From NCBI GenBank assembly GCA_012522555.1, contig JAAYKG010000051.1, positions 1 to 47,226 on the forward strand: a stretch of 47,226 nt of DNA. The letters are read 5' to 3'. Under the pieces are notes generated by a model that had not been told where the DNA came from, searched no databases, and saw only the letters and a program-made list of their open reading frames with translations. Positions 8,961-17,945 of this stretch are shown here, piece by piece. Each line of letters begins with the position of its first letter. Positions within the stretch are counted from its first letter, which is position 1. The stretch comes from Armatimonadota bacterium. Lineage in GTDB: Bacteria; Armatimonadota; UBA5829. Position numbers and translations under genes: made by a program.

Positions 8961-10248
8961 TGGCCGGGTTGTGCAGGTTATCGGCGTGCTTGTCGAGTCG
9001 CAAGGCCCGGCTTGCAGCGTCGGCGAAATATGCCTCATCGAGTGTGGACGCAATCAAGAGAACGTCAAAGCCGAAGTCGTCGGCTTTCGCGAGAGCCGCA
9101 CCCTGTTGATGCCGTATGGTGAAGTTCACAATATACGGCCGGACTGTCGAGTTATCGCCACTGGTTCACAACTGCGAGTCCCAATGGGACGGGCTTTATT
9201 GGGTCGAGTCCTGGATGGTCTGGGCAACCCGATAGACGGCAAAGGGCCTGTTCCTTGTGATGGGAGCATCTGCGCTGCCGGTCAGCCGCCTCATCCTTTG
9301 AGTAGGAAACGAATCTCAGAACCTCTGTCACTTGGAGTTAGAGCCATTGACGGGATACTGAGTGTTGGGCGCGGGCAAAGAATGGGCATATTCGCCGGTA
9401 GCGGCGTAGGAAAGAGCACGCTGCTTGGGATGATGGCCCGAAACACCTCCGCTGATGTCAACGTGATCTCATTGGTCGGTGAGCGTGGCCGCGAGGTGCG
9501 GGATTTTATCGAACGGGATTTAGGCGAAGAGGGGCTGGCTCGATCGGTGGTAGTCGTCGCAACGTCAGACACCGTCCCGGTCGTACGGCTCAGAGGTGCG
9601 CAGGTTGCGACTGGGATTGCCGAATATTTTCGGGATATGGGTTTGGACGTCCTGTTAATGATGGACTCAGTTACGCGAGTCGCCTGGGCACAGCGCGAGA
9701 TCGGATTGGCCTCCGGCGAGCCGCCTACCACACGTGGCTATACCCCATCGGTGTTTGCTGTTTTGCCATCTCTGCTCGAAAGATCCGGCACGAGCGCTAA
9801 AGGGTCGATCACCGGGTTGTACACGGTATTGGTGGAAGGCGACGATATGAACGAGCCTGTCGCAGACACCGTTCGAGGCATTCTCGACGGGCATATTGTC
9901 CTCAGCCGGGATTTAGCCGCCAGAAACCATTATCCAGCAATAGATGTGCTATCGAGTGTGAGCAGGCTGATGCCGGAAATTACAGATCGCCCCAGACGGG
10001 ATCGGGCAGGCAGATTGAGAGATGTGCTCTCGACCTATAGATCGAGCGAGGATCTGATAAATATCGGAGCCTACACATCCGGCAGCAATCCCAGGATCGA
10101 TTATGCACTTGGAAAAATAGAAGAAGTCAACGCGTTTTTGAGGCAGCGAACCGATGAGGTTTCGGATTTCGATGAAGCGGGCGCTGCTCTGGAGGGGATA
10201 TTCGGAGACGGTGAAGAAGTTCCGGTTCAAATTGCAGACGCTGCTTGA
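8884..10248 (+). CDS. fliI: Flagellum-specific ATPase FliI
   Basis: GIFAGSGVGKSTLLGMMARN, ERGREVRDFIERDLGEEGLARSVVVVATSD. ATG 8884 chosen inside the track ORF 8872; both overlap the 3' end of fliH. Confidence 0.93.
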   Translation: MSSANRVLNLLRYRQTIKRTDTCRINGRVVQVIGVLVESQGPACSVGEICLIECGRNQENVKAEVVGFRESRTLLMPYGEVHNIRPDCRVIATGSQLRVPMGRALLGRVLDGLGNPIDGKGPVPCDGSICAAGQPPHPLSRKRISEPLSLGVRAIDGILSVGRGQRMGIFAGSGVGKSTLLGMMARNTSADVNVISLVGERGREVRDFIERDLGEEGLARSVVVVATSDTVPVVRLRGAQVATGIAEYFRDMGLDVLLMMDSVTRVAWAQREIGLASGEPPTTRGYTPSVFAVLPSLLERSGTSAKGSITGLYTVLVEGDDMNEPVADTVRGILDGHIVLSRDLAARNHYPAIDVLSSVSRLMPEITDRPRRDRAGRLRDVLSTYRSSEDLINIGAYTSGSNPRIDYALGKIEEVNAFLRQRTDEVSDFDEAGAALEGIFGDGEEVPVQIADAA

Positions 10249-10657
10249 CCAGCGACAATCTATTGAAGAAGCGCTTCAGGCCGAGTTAGGTGCGTTGCTT
10301 CGCGAAGAATCGGTCGAATTATTGCGTTTGCAGCAACTACACAAAAGGCTTGAGCAAGCGTGGCGATATTTCGACCAACTCAGCGTTAGCGTCGACTCGT
10401 CCGCAACTGCATTTGAGGTCTGTGACACATGGTCAAAGGCTCTGCGAGATGATATTAAAGTGCAGATTCTGACGATAGAGGCTGTGCGCAGCCGGGTTGA
10501 AATAAAGAAAAGCGAAGTTGTGGAGGCTATGAAACAGAGAAAAGTGATCGAAGCGCTGCGCGACCGCAAGGAGCGCGAATATCTGCGTGAGCAGGTGCTC
10601 ATCGAACAAAACACTCTTGATGAAATAGCGTCCCTTGCCTATGCCAGGAGGTTGTGA
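10211..10657 (+). CDS. fliJ: Flagellar export protein FliJ
   Basis: [25 protein letters not shown], coiled coil, position; GTG start at 10211 overlapping fliI. Confidence 0.8.
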   Translation: MKKFRFKLQTLLDQRQSIEEALQAELGALLREESVELLRLQQLHKRLEQAWRYFDQLSVSVDSSATAFEVCDTWSKALRDDIKVQILTIEAVRSRVEIKKSEVVEAMKQRKVIEALRDRKEREYLREQVLIEQNTLDEIASLAYARRL

Positions 10658-11247
10658 TGCTTGAGAGCATGTCCGCAGCTCTTTCTCGAATAGGTGAGAT
10701 TAAAGCCAGATTCGCTCGCGTCGGCCCCGAAGGCGAGGTAGGAGTCATCGGACATTCGACTGCGGGGCCAGCCGCTCATCGAGCCGACACGCAGCCGTTT
10801 TTTCCTGAATACCTCATAGAAGCGGTGCGGCAAGCATCCGATAAAGGACTCGCAGGCTCAGTATCTTCCTACGACGATTTGATACAAAAAGCATCAGCGA
10901 AATATGGTGTGGACGAATCGCTCATCAAGGCGGTAATACGCGCCGAGAGCGGTTTCAATGCTAATGCAGGCTCAACAGCCGGCGCTCAGGGGCTGATGCA
11001 GTTGATGCCGGGAACCGCCAGATCGCTTGGCATAAGCGACCCATTCGATCCCGCTCAGAACATCGACGCCGGGACCAGATATCTCAAACAGCAGTTGGAT
11101 CGGTATGGTGATGTAAACCTTGCCCTTGCGGCTTATAACGCCGGGCCGGGCAGTGTAGCCAAATACGGAGGTGTGCCGCCATATCGGGAGACGCAAAACT
11201 ATGTTGCGAAGGTGCTCTCTTTTCAAGAGGGCTATCTGAAACCCTAG
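10657..11247 (+). CDS. Soluble lytic transglycosylase-like (SLT domain) protein in the flagellar operon
   Basis: [71 protein letters not shown]. Confidence 0.92.
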   Translation: MLESMSAALSRIGEIKARFARVGPEGEVGVIGHSTAGPAAHRADTQPFFPEYLIEAVRQASDKGLAGSVSSYDDLIQKASAKYGVDESLIKAVIRAESGFNANAGSTAGAQGLMQLMPGTARSLGISDPFDPAQNIDAGTRYLKQQLDRYGDVNLALAAYNAGPGSVAKYGGVPPYRETQNYVAKVLSFQEGYLKP

Positions 11248-11327
11248 GTTTGCTTTGTGTTATGAATTAGCCTTTTCCTCTTTTGTGAGAGGGTGGAGGT
11301 GAAAATTCAAAGAAAGGAGGTGAAAAC

Positions 11328-12740
11328 ATGATAGATGCAATCCAGGAATCGACGCCCCTGTTGATGGAGTTCACAGGGATACAAGAGGCATCGGCGCCCG
11401 ATTCGGGTTTTGCCGATGCTCTGCTTGCGCTATATAAGCCCCAGCCCAAGCTCGGTGAAAGCATAGCAGTTGACGATACGATGCCTCTTGATGTGGTCGA
11501 TCAGGTCGATGATTGGCAGTCGGAAGACATAGGTCGGAGATTTGTCCTGCCTGCGAGTTTTCCGAATCCCGTTTCGTTTGTTGATAATCCAGTCAGCCCT
11601 ACTGAGATGACTCAGGCCGCTTCAACAAGCATCGGCTACGTTTCGACGCAGCGCGCCGAGCAGAACATTTCGGCGCATACTGCTCCGATTGATCCGGAGG
11701 CTCTGTTGGGAGTCAATCAGTTGGAGGTTCTGCCAGTGGGATCGGGTGATGTCGCAATCACACAAGCGATCCATCCCGCACAGGCTGATTCCAAAAACGA
11801 GTCTACGCAACAAGTGTTGCAGCAAACGCAAGCGTCGATTCTTTCTCTTGAACCCAAAGAGTATTCGGACGCGCACGCTGTTGTAACCCCAGAGCCGTTG
11901 AACGAAGTCGAAGATCAGCAGCCTGTGGTTACCCACTTGCAGGCTGGCGCGCGGAGTGCTCGTGAGCCGGCCCAGGCCGTGGTGCAGCAAATTAATGCCG
12001 ATAATGCCACGGCGCAGCGACTCGAACAGCCTATGGTTTCCATCGACAGCGAGCCGCCGGTTTCGGGCAGTGTGAGCCAAGCGCATGCAAATGCGACAGG
12101 GTTCGCTGAGAATATGGCTGATCGAGTCGGCGCTGCTGAGTCGACAGCCTCGCATGAGTCTTCAGGCAATTCGCTTGGGAGGCATAGTGATATGCAACTG
12201 GATCAACAGCCTTCCGATCCGATTGTCACAGCCTCGACTGCCACTATTGCTCAAACTCGCGAGACCGCAGGGCGTATCGGTCAAAATGCGGCCAGTTCGG
12301 AGACCCACGTCCGCATTATAGATCAGGTTGTTCAGCAAGTGAGGCTGCAGCAGAGTGATGGTGCGGCGGATCTTACGATCAGGCTCAACCCGCCGGACCT
12401 CGGGCAACTGCAACTGCGCGTAACCCGAGATGCGAGCGGCGTTTTCACGCATATCGAGGCGTCAAACAATCGGGTTCAAGGGTTACTTGAGGCTCATATG
12501 CCTCTTTTAATGGACTCTCTCACGCAAGCGGGGGTTCGTATGGACTCCGTTTCGGTGTCGACCAGCACGGCTTTCGGCGCGTTTGGGCAGGATGCTCGCC
12601 AAAACGAAGCTCAACCTCGCTCACAGCGACAGCGGCCCAACGACAGCGCCGACCGCGGCTCCGATCGAATATTCGCACCCGCCACAATGCAAGCGCAGTG
12701 GGTGCAGGCGAAATTGTCAGCTCATAGCTGGCTGGCGTAA
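11328..12740 (+). CDS. fliK: Flagellar hook-length control protein FliK-like
   Basis: Low-complexity N-terminus, C-terminal LTIRLNPPDLGQLQLRVTRDASGVFTHIEASNNRVQGLLEAHMPLLMDSLTQAGV. Confidence 0.85.
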   Translation: MIDAIQESTPLLMEFTGIQEASAPDSGFADALLALYKPQPKLGESIAVDDTMPLDVVDQVDDWQSEDIGRRFVLPASFPNPVSFVDNPVSPTEMTQAASTSIGYVSTQRAEQNISAHTAPIDPEALLGVNQLEVLPVGSGDVAITQAIHPAQADSKNESTQQVLQQTQASILSLEPKEYSDAHAVVTPEPLNEVEDQQPVVTHLQAGARSAREPAQAVVQQINADNATAQRLEQPMVSIDSEPPVSGSVSQAHANATGFAENMADRVGAAESTASHESSGNSLGRHSDMQLDQQPSDPIVTASTATIAQTRETAGRIGQNAASSETHVRIIDQVVQQVRLQQSDGAADLTIRLNPPDLGQLQLRVTRDASGVFTHIEASNNRVQGLLEAHMPLLMDSLTQAGVRMDSVSVSTSTAFGAFGQDARQNEAQPRSQRQRPNDSADRGSDRIFAPATMQAQWVQAKLSAHSWLA

Positions 12741-12757
12741 AGGAGGTGACTTAGCAG

Positions 12758-13165
12758 ATGTCAGTTGATGGTGTAACAAGCTCATCAGGCAATTCCGGGG
12801 CGAGTATGTCGAACGTTGCAATGCAAACGCTCGACAAAAACGCGTTTCTGAAACTGTTGGTGACTCAACTACGACACCAGGATCCGATGAATCCGATGGA
12901 GGATAAGGAGTTCATATCCCAACTCGCGCAGTTCTCATCTCTGGAACAGATGCAGGGCTTGAACACGGGCTTTGAAGGCCTTTCCAAGAGCAGCATCGCG
13001 TCCCAGGCATTCGCGCTGATAGGCCGAACAATAGACTATGCCGACCCGGCGTATGATGCGCCGCTCACAGGCAGGGTCGATAAAGTGACGTTTGAGTACG
13101 GCTCGCCAATTCTGAACATCGGAACAGAAAAGGTTCTGTTGGCCAATGTGGTGACGGTCTACTAG
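12758..13165 (+). CDS. flgD: Flagellar hook assembly protein FlgD (short form)
   Basis: LDKNAFLKLLVTQLRHQDPMNPMEDKEFISQLAQFSSLEQM. Confidence 0.93.
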   Translation: MSVDGVTSSSGNSGASMSNVAMQTLDKNAFLKLLVTQLRHQDPMNPMEDKEFISQLAQFSSLEQMQGLNTGFEGLSKSSIASQAFALIGRTIDYADPAYDAPLTGRVDKVTFEYGSPILNIGTEKVLLANVVTVY

Positions 13166-13279
13166 AGCTGGGGAATTGTGCCCCAATGCCTGCAGGAATC
13201 GGGTGGCGATATGCCCGCTGATCTGCGCATTACTACCGGGCACGAAAATTGCTGTTTGTGGAGCCGGACCGGAAAGGAG

Positions 13280-13669
13280 ATGATTTTTGTGGCTCCTGTC
13301 CAATTGAATGACAATATATCAGGCGTTAGCGCAAAGACGATTGCGCAGCAAAAGCCTCAGCAATCCAAGCGAAACGATTTCGCCGGAGCGTTGAGCGCAG
13401 AGCTGCAAAAGCAAAGCTCAGTCAGGCTTTCCGCGCACGCCGAGAAAAGGCTTGCCGAACGAAACGTATCTTTTTCGGAGAGCGAGCAAGCCAGACTGGA
13501 CAAAGCCGTTGAACGAGTGAACGGCAAGGGCGCGGACAAATCGTTGGTGCTTATGGACGACCTTGCGCTGCTGGTAAGCGTCAAGAACCGGGTGGTAATA
13601 ACCGCTCTGGACGCGGACAGCGCAAAAGATGGCGTCTTCACCAACATCGACAGCGCCATAATCATCTAA
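13280..13669 (+). CDS. TIGR02530-like flagellar operon protein
   Basis: RLSAHAEKRLAERNVSFSESEQARLDKAVERVNGKGADKSLVLMDDLALLVSVKNRVVITALD..GVFTNIDSAIII; ATG 13280 preceded by aaaggag. Confidence 0.8.
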   Translation: MIFVAPVQLNDNISGVSAKTIAQQKPQQSKRNDFAGALSAELQKQSSVRLSAHAEKRLAERNVSFSESEQARLDKAVERVNGKGADKSLVLMDDLALLVSVKNRVVITALDADSAKDGVFTNIDSAIII

Positions 13670-13678
13670 TACTACAGG

Positions 13679-13705
13679 CGCACCGGACCTCGTTGAGGAG
13701 GTGCG
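13679..13705 (+). other. Intercistronic hairpin upstream of flgE
   Basis: CGCACC-gga-CCTC-gtt-GAGG-a-GGTGCG, 10 bp with an internal loop; no T-tract. Confidence 0.5.
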
Positions 13706-13757
13706 TGGCCTGCCGAACGATTGAGGCGGCCGAGTATATCACGAGAGGTCAAAAACA

Positions 13758-15023
13758 ATGATACAAGCAATGTATAGTGGAATCGCGGGGCTGAAGGCGT
13801 TCAAGTCCAGCCTCGACGTCATAGGAAATAATATCGCAAACGTCAATACCATTGCCTATAAGGCAGGTCGCGTGACTTTCAAAGAAGCTCTGTCGCAGAC
13901 CATTTCCGGAGGCACCGGAGCATTCGAGGGCCGAGGCGGAACCAACCCTGTGCAAGTCGGGCTTGGCGTATCGGTTGGTTCGATCGACTCGAACATGACC
14001 GGCGGTTCACCGCAATCCACCGGGCGAGACACGGACTTGATGGTCAATGGAGCCGGATATTTTGTCCTTGCGGATGCCGGCAAAAGGGTATTTAGCCGGG
14101 ACGGTTCGTTTGCATTGGATGGCCAGAACAATCTTGTCTCAGCTTCATCCGGCATGAAAGTGCTGGGCTGGGCTGCTGATCCGCTCACCGGGGCTATCAA
14201 TACCTCTGCTGAGGTAAACGGCAACTCCGGCATCAATATTCCCATCGGATTGATGTCGAACGCTCGCGCAACCAGCCAATTCAACATAGGCGGCAACTTC
14301 AGCTTGAGCGCCCCGGTAGGAACAACCGAACAGGTTCAAAGCCCGGTTTACGATTCCCTCGGCTCGGTACATAATCTGGAGATCAACTTCACTCGCGCAG
14401 CCGATGACCCGGATACCGGTGCGGCCATCTGGGATTACACGATCACCAGCCCGGATGCAACTGGCGTTGTCAAAAGCGGCTCCATCACTTTCGACTCAGG
14501 GGGAGCGAGCAAAACCGCCAGTGTTGACATCGCTCTGCAACTTACTACTCCCAACGGATCGGCCCAGCCCCTGAAGTTGAAAATTGACACCAGCGGCCTG
14601 AGCTGCCTCGGCACGATGGATGGTAAGTCGACGGTTTCTCCGGGCGGCAACAACGATGGCCTGCCCCTTGGGACCCTCGAATCGTATAGCATCGGTCAGG
14701 ACGGGGTCATCACCGGGTTGTTCAGCAATTCGTCGATGCGCCCCCTCGGTAAGATCGCAATCGCTGTGTTTACAAACCCTTCCGGTTTGAACCGTCAGGG
14801 CAACAATATTCTCAGCGAATCTCCCAACTCCGGCACGGCTCGCATTGGCGAAGCCGGATTCGGAGGGCGTGGTCTTATCTCGTCCGGTTTCCTTGAGTCC
14901 AGCAACGTGGACCTCGCCCAAGAGTTCGCGAACATGATTATCGCGCAGCGCGGGTTCCAGGCGAACTCCCGAATCATAACAACCTCCGACCAGGTTCTTC
15001 AAGAACTTGTTCAGATGAAATAA
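13758..15023 (+). CDS. flgE: Flagellar hook protein FlgE
   Basis: MYSGIAGLKAFKSSLDVIGNNIANVNTIAYKAGRVTFKEAL; C-terminal VDLAQEFANMIIAQRGFQANSRIITTSDQVLQELVQMK. Confidence 0.95.
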   Translation: MIQAMYSGIAGLKAFKSSLDVIGNNIANVNTIAYKAGRVTFKEALSQTISGGTGAFEGRGGTNPVQVGLGVSVGSIDSNMTGGSPQSTGRDTDLMVNGAGYFVLADAGKRVFSRDGSFALDGQNNLVSASSGMKVLGWAADPLTGAINTSAEVNGNSGINIPIGLMSNARATSQFNIGGNFSLSAPVGTTEQVQSPVYDSLGSVHNLEINFTRAADDPDTGAAIWDYTITSPDATGVVKSGSITFDSGGASKTASVDIALQLTTPNGSAQPLKLKIDTSGLSCLGTMDGKSTVSPGGNNDGLPLGTLESYSIGQDGVITGLFSNSSMRPLGKIAIAVFTNPSGLNRQGNNILSESPNSGTARIGEAGFGGRGLISSGFLESSNVDLAQEFANMIIAQRGFQANSRIITTSDQVLQELVQMK

Positions 15024-15036
15024 TCAGGCGACGTGG

Positions 15037-15077
15037 GGAGCGCACAGCCGCCGGTGGTTGTCGGCGGCTGATGCTCC
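15037..15077 (+). other. Intercistronic hairpin downstream of flgE
   Basis: GGAGC gca CAGCCGCCG gtggttgt CGGCGGCTG at GCTCC: 9-bp perfect inner and 5-bp outer stem, no T-tract. Confidence 0.6.
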
Positions 15078-15099
15078 AAATCGAGAGTTGGTGAATTAA

Positions 15100-15354
15100 G
15101 TGATTAAACTGACCTTATACAATGATGCGGATTTTGTGGTGAATGCGGACATGATTGAGTCTGTAGAACGGACCCCGGATACCCTCATCTCACTTACAAC
15201 AGGCAAGAAAGTGATGGTTAAGGAATCCGTCGAAGATGTCGTGGGCAAAGTGATCGCCTACAGACGCTTGATCTCCAAGAGCGGGCGAACGTTCGGCTCA
15301 CGCGGACAGAATCTTCTTAGGACGGAGATGAGAGGCTTCGAGACATGGACATAG
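15100..15354 (+). CDS. flbD: Flagellar protein FlbD (SwrD family)
   Basis: MIKLTLYNDADFVVNADMIESVERTPDTLISLTTGKKVMVKESVEDVV. Confidence 0.9.
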   Translation: MIKLTLYNDADFVVNADMIESVERTPDTLISLTTGKKVMVKESVEDVVGKVIAYRRLISKSGRTFGSRGQNLLRTEMRGFETWT

Positions 15355-16151
15355 CGACCATATTAGGATTAGTTATTGCCTGGGGTGCGCTGGTAACGGC
15401 GGTAATTCTCGAGGGTGGCAGTTTTGGCTCACTGGTTAATGCGCCGGCGTTCATTTTGGTCGTATTCGGCACAATCGGCGCCGCCATTGCCACGGCCTCG
15501 ATAAAGACAGTTACCTCTATTCCGGCGATCGTGCGCAGCGCTATTAAAAGCAATGTGATGGATCCTGCGACTCTTATCAATACAATGGTCAGCTTCGCTC
15601 GAAAGGCCCGCCGAGAAGGCGTGCTCAGCCTGGAGTCCGCTGTTCAGGAAGTTGACCACGAATTCTTCCGAAAAGGGGTTATGCTGGTGGTCGATGGAAC
15701 CCCCAGCGTTATGGTTAGAGAAATCCTCGAAACCGAGGTCGTAGGAATGCAGGAGCGCCACAAAGTCGGCGAGACGCTTTTCTCATCGCTTGGCGGATTC
15801 TCTCCGACTTTAGGTATTATCGGCACGGTTATCGGGCTTATCAACATGCTTGCCAAGCTCTCTGAGCCGGGGGATATGGGGCATGCGATTGCGACAGCGT
15901 TTGTCGCAACTTTGTATGGTGTATTGTTCGCCAACCTTGTCTATCTGCCGATTGCAGGCAAGCTCAAAACAAACACGGCCGCGGAAGTTGTCGCTTGTGA
16001 AATGATTATTGAGGGGGTGCTTTCAATCCAGGCTGGGGATAACGCCAGAATAGTCGAGACCAGGATGATGGCGTTCGTGCCGCCGGCGCTTCGTGACAAA
16101 ATTGAAACCGGTCGATCGAGCACGGCCAGCGAGGAAGCTCTTGCGGCATGA
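15345..16151 (+). CDS. motA: Flagellar motor stator protein MotA
   Basis: MDIATILGLVIAWGALVTAVILEGGSFGSLVNAPAFILVVFGTIGA; LGGFSPTLGIIGTVIGLINMLAKLSEPGDMGHAIATAFVATLYGV. Confidence 0.95.
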   Translation: MDIATILGLVIAWGALVTAVILEGGSFGSLVNAPAFILVVFGTIGAAIATASIKTVTSIPAIVRSAIKSNVMDPATLINTMVSFARKARREGVLSLESAVQEVDHEFFRKGVMLVVDGTPSVMVREILETEVVGMQERHKVGETLFSSLGGFSPTLGIIGTVIGLINMLAKLSEPGDMGHAIATAFVATLYGVLFANLVYLPIAGKLKTNTAAEVVACEMIIEGVLSIQAGDNARIVETRMMAFVPPALRDKIETGRSSTASEEALAA

Positions 16152-16987
16152 GAAAGAAGAAAGCCGACGCAGGCCATGAAAACCATGAACGCTGGCTGTT
16201 GACATACGCGGATATGATCACGCTGCTGATGGCATTCTTTATCATGATGTATTCGATGTCTGTGCTCAATTTGTCCAAGTTTCAAGAGGCTGCCATATCA
16301 ATCCGAAGCGGGTTCGGGGGGACTATGAGCGGGCAGGGCAAATCAATTATGAACTCCAGCGGATCATTCTCCGCCAAACCGTCCCCTATCGGTGGGGAGG
16401 GCACGGTTTCGACGATGAAGATAATGGGCCCCTTGATCGAATACATTAAAAAAGATCCGCAGCTCAAGCGTAACGCTGGCGTCACGATCGACGATAGAGG
16501 AGTAGTAATTAGCATACTCAGCGACAATATGCTCTTCGAGCCGGGGCGCGCGGATATTCGAGCCGACACCAGGCCGCTTCTGAATAAGATAGCTGAGTTG
16601 CTTTACAAAATTGAGAATAACGTTCGGGTGGAGGGACATACCTGCAATCTGCCACCTAAGGCCGGTGGACGATACCCCACCAATTGGGAGCTTTCCACAG
16701 CCCGAGCGACCAACGTGCTCAGGTATCTGGTCGAAGACAAAGGTCTGAACGCGGAATTATTCTCGGCGGCGGGATATGCGGGAACGCATCCTGCTGCGCC
16801 TAATGATATCGAACAAAACAGGCGAAAGAACCGCCGAGTGGATATTGTGATTGTCGGCAAACAGGATATAACTCCTTCGCAGCCAGTCATAAAGCCGGAT
16901 TTAGCCACCCAGGCTGTCGCTGAAAATAAGAAGTCCGAAGAGCAATCGTCAAAAGCGGATAGCAAACCCAGCAGACAGCAGCAGTAA
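16148..16987 (+). CDS. motB: Flagellar motor stator protein MotB with OmpA-like domain
   Basis: HERWLLTYADMITLLMAFFIMMYSMS; VRVEGHTCNLPP..NWELSTARATNVLRYL..NRRVDIVIV. Confidence 0.95.
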   Translation: MRKKKADAGHENHERWLLTYADMITLLMAFFIMMYSMSVLNLSKFQEAAISIRSGFGGTMSGQGKSIMNSSGSFSAKPSPIGGEGTVSTMKIMGPLIEYIKKDPQLKRNAGVTIDDRGVVISILSDNMLFEPGRADIRADTRPLLNKIAELLYKIENNVRVEGHTCNLPPKAGGRYPTNWELSTARATNVLRYLVEDKGLNAELFSAAGYAGTHPAAPNDIEQNRRKNRRVDIVIVGKQDITPSQPVIKPDLATQAVAENKKSEEQSSKADSKPSRQQQ

Positions 16988-17000
16988 TGGAGGATTTTAG

Positions 17001-17450
17001 ATGTTAGGCACCCGTAAAGGAAAAATCGCAATCATTATAATGGCGATTGCGCTTGTCATATCGTGCTCGATTGCTGGCGTTGCCATCCTGCAAAAAAAAC
17101 CATCCGATAATTCGGCAAAAAAACAAGTGATCGAAGAGCCGGGCGATATGCTTTCGATGGGGGAACTTATAGTAAACCTGGCCGATACCAGCGAGATCCA
17201 CTATCTGAAAACCGATATAGTCTTGGAAGTATCCGGCGCACAAGCAAATAAAAACGTAGGTGACGATACCACGCAAAAAGCGCCGCTGCGTGATGCCATA
17301 ATCGGCGTGCTCAGCAGCAAACGATTTGCCGAGCTTAACTGCCCCGGCGGTAAAGAGACGCTGAAAACAGAACTTCAAGAGGTGTGTGGTCAGTGTCTCA
17401 AGCCGGCGCGTGTGCTCAATGTATACTTTAGCGAATTCGCAATGCAATGA
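17001..17450 (+). CDS. fliL: Flagellar basal body-associated protein FliL
   Basis: Single TM, GELIVNLADTSEIHYLKTDIVLEVS; C-terminal VYFSEFAMQ; position. Confidence 0.85.
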   Translation: MLGTRKGKIAIIIMAIALVISCSIAGVAILQKKPSDNSAKKQVIEEPGDMLSMGELIVNLADTSEIHYLKTDIVLEVSGAQANKNVGDDTTQKAPLRDAIIGVLSSKRFAELNCPGGKETLKTELQEVCGQCLKPARVLNVYFSEFAMQ

Positions 17451-17495
17451 AATGAATCGGTGCGCAAAACGCGTCTCCGAATGGGGGAATATGTT

Positions 17496-17945
17496 ATGTC
17501 AGATGAAGCTTTGTCCAAAGAAGAATTGCAGGATTTGATCGCGGCTGGTTCGGCGTCGGAATCCCCGACTCAACACACCAGCGGACCTCAATCGCAAAAC
17601 AATCCCGTGTGCAGCCCAGACCCTGTAGTGCGGCCGGTCGCTTTCAGCCAATTGGGCGCGTCTGCCGAAAACATTTCGGGTGCGGGTGTGGATATGATAA
17701 TGGACGTGAATGTTCAGGTGTCGGTGGAACTGGGCCGGTCCGTAATGCGTGTTCGCGATGTGTTGGGGCTTGGCCCGGGGTCTGTGGTGGAGCTGGACAA
17801 ACACGCCGGCGAGTCCGTCGAAGTGGTGGTAAACAATAAAATGATCGCCCGCGGCGAGGTCGTCGTAATCGATGAAAACTTCGGAGTAAGGATCACTGAG
17901 ATCATAAGCGGGAAGGCGCGAGAAGCCGATGCACAAGCGGCCTGA
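17496..17945 (+). CDS. fliN: Flagellar motor switch protein FliN (FliN/FliY C-terminal domain)
   Basis: MIMDVNVQVSVELGRSVMRVRDVLGLGPGSVVELDKHAGESVEVVVNNKMIARGEVVVIDENFGVRITEI; N-terminal LSKEELQDLIAAG. Confidence 0.92.
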   Translation: MSDEALSKEELQDLIAAGSASESPTQHTSGPQSQNNPVCSPDPVVRPVAFSQLGASAENISGAGVDMIMDVNVQVSVELGRSVMRVRDVLGLGPGSVVELDKHAGESVEVVVNNKMIARGEVVVIDENFGVRITEIISGKAREADAQAA

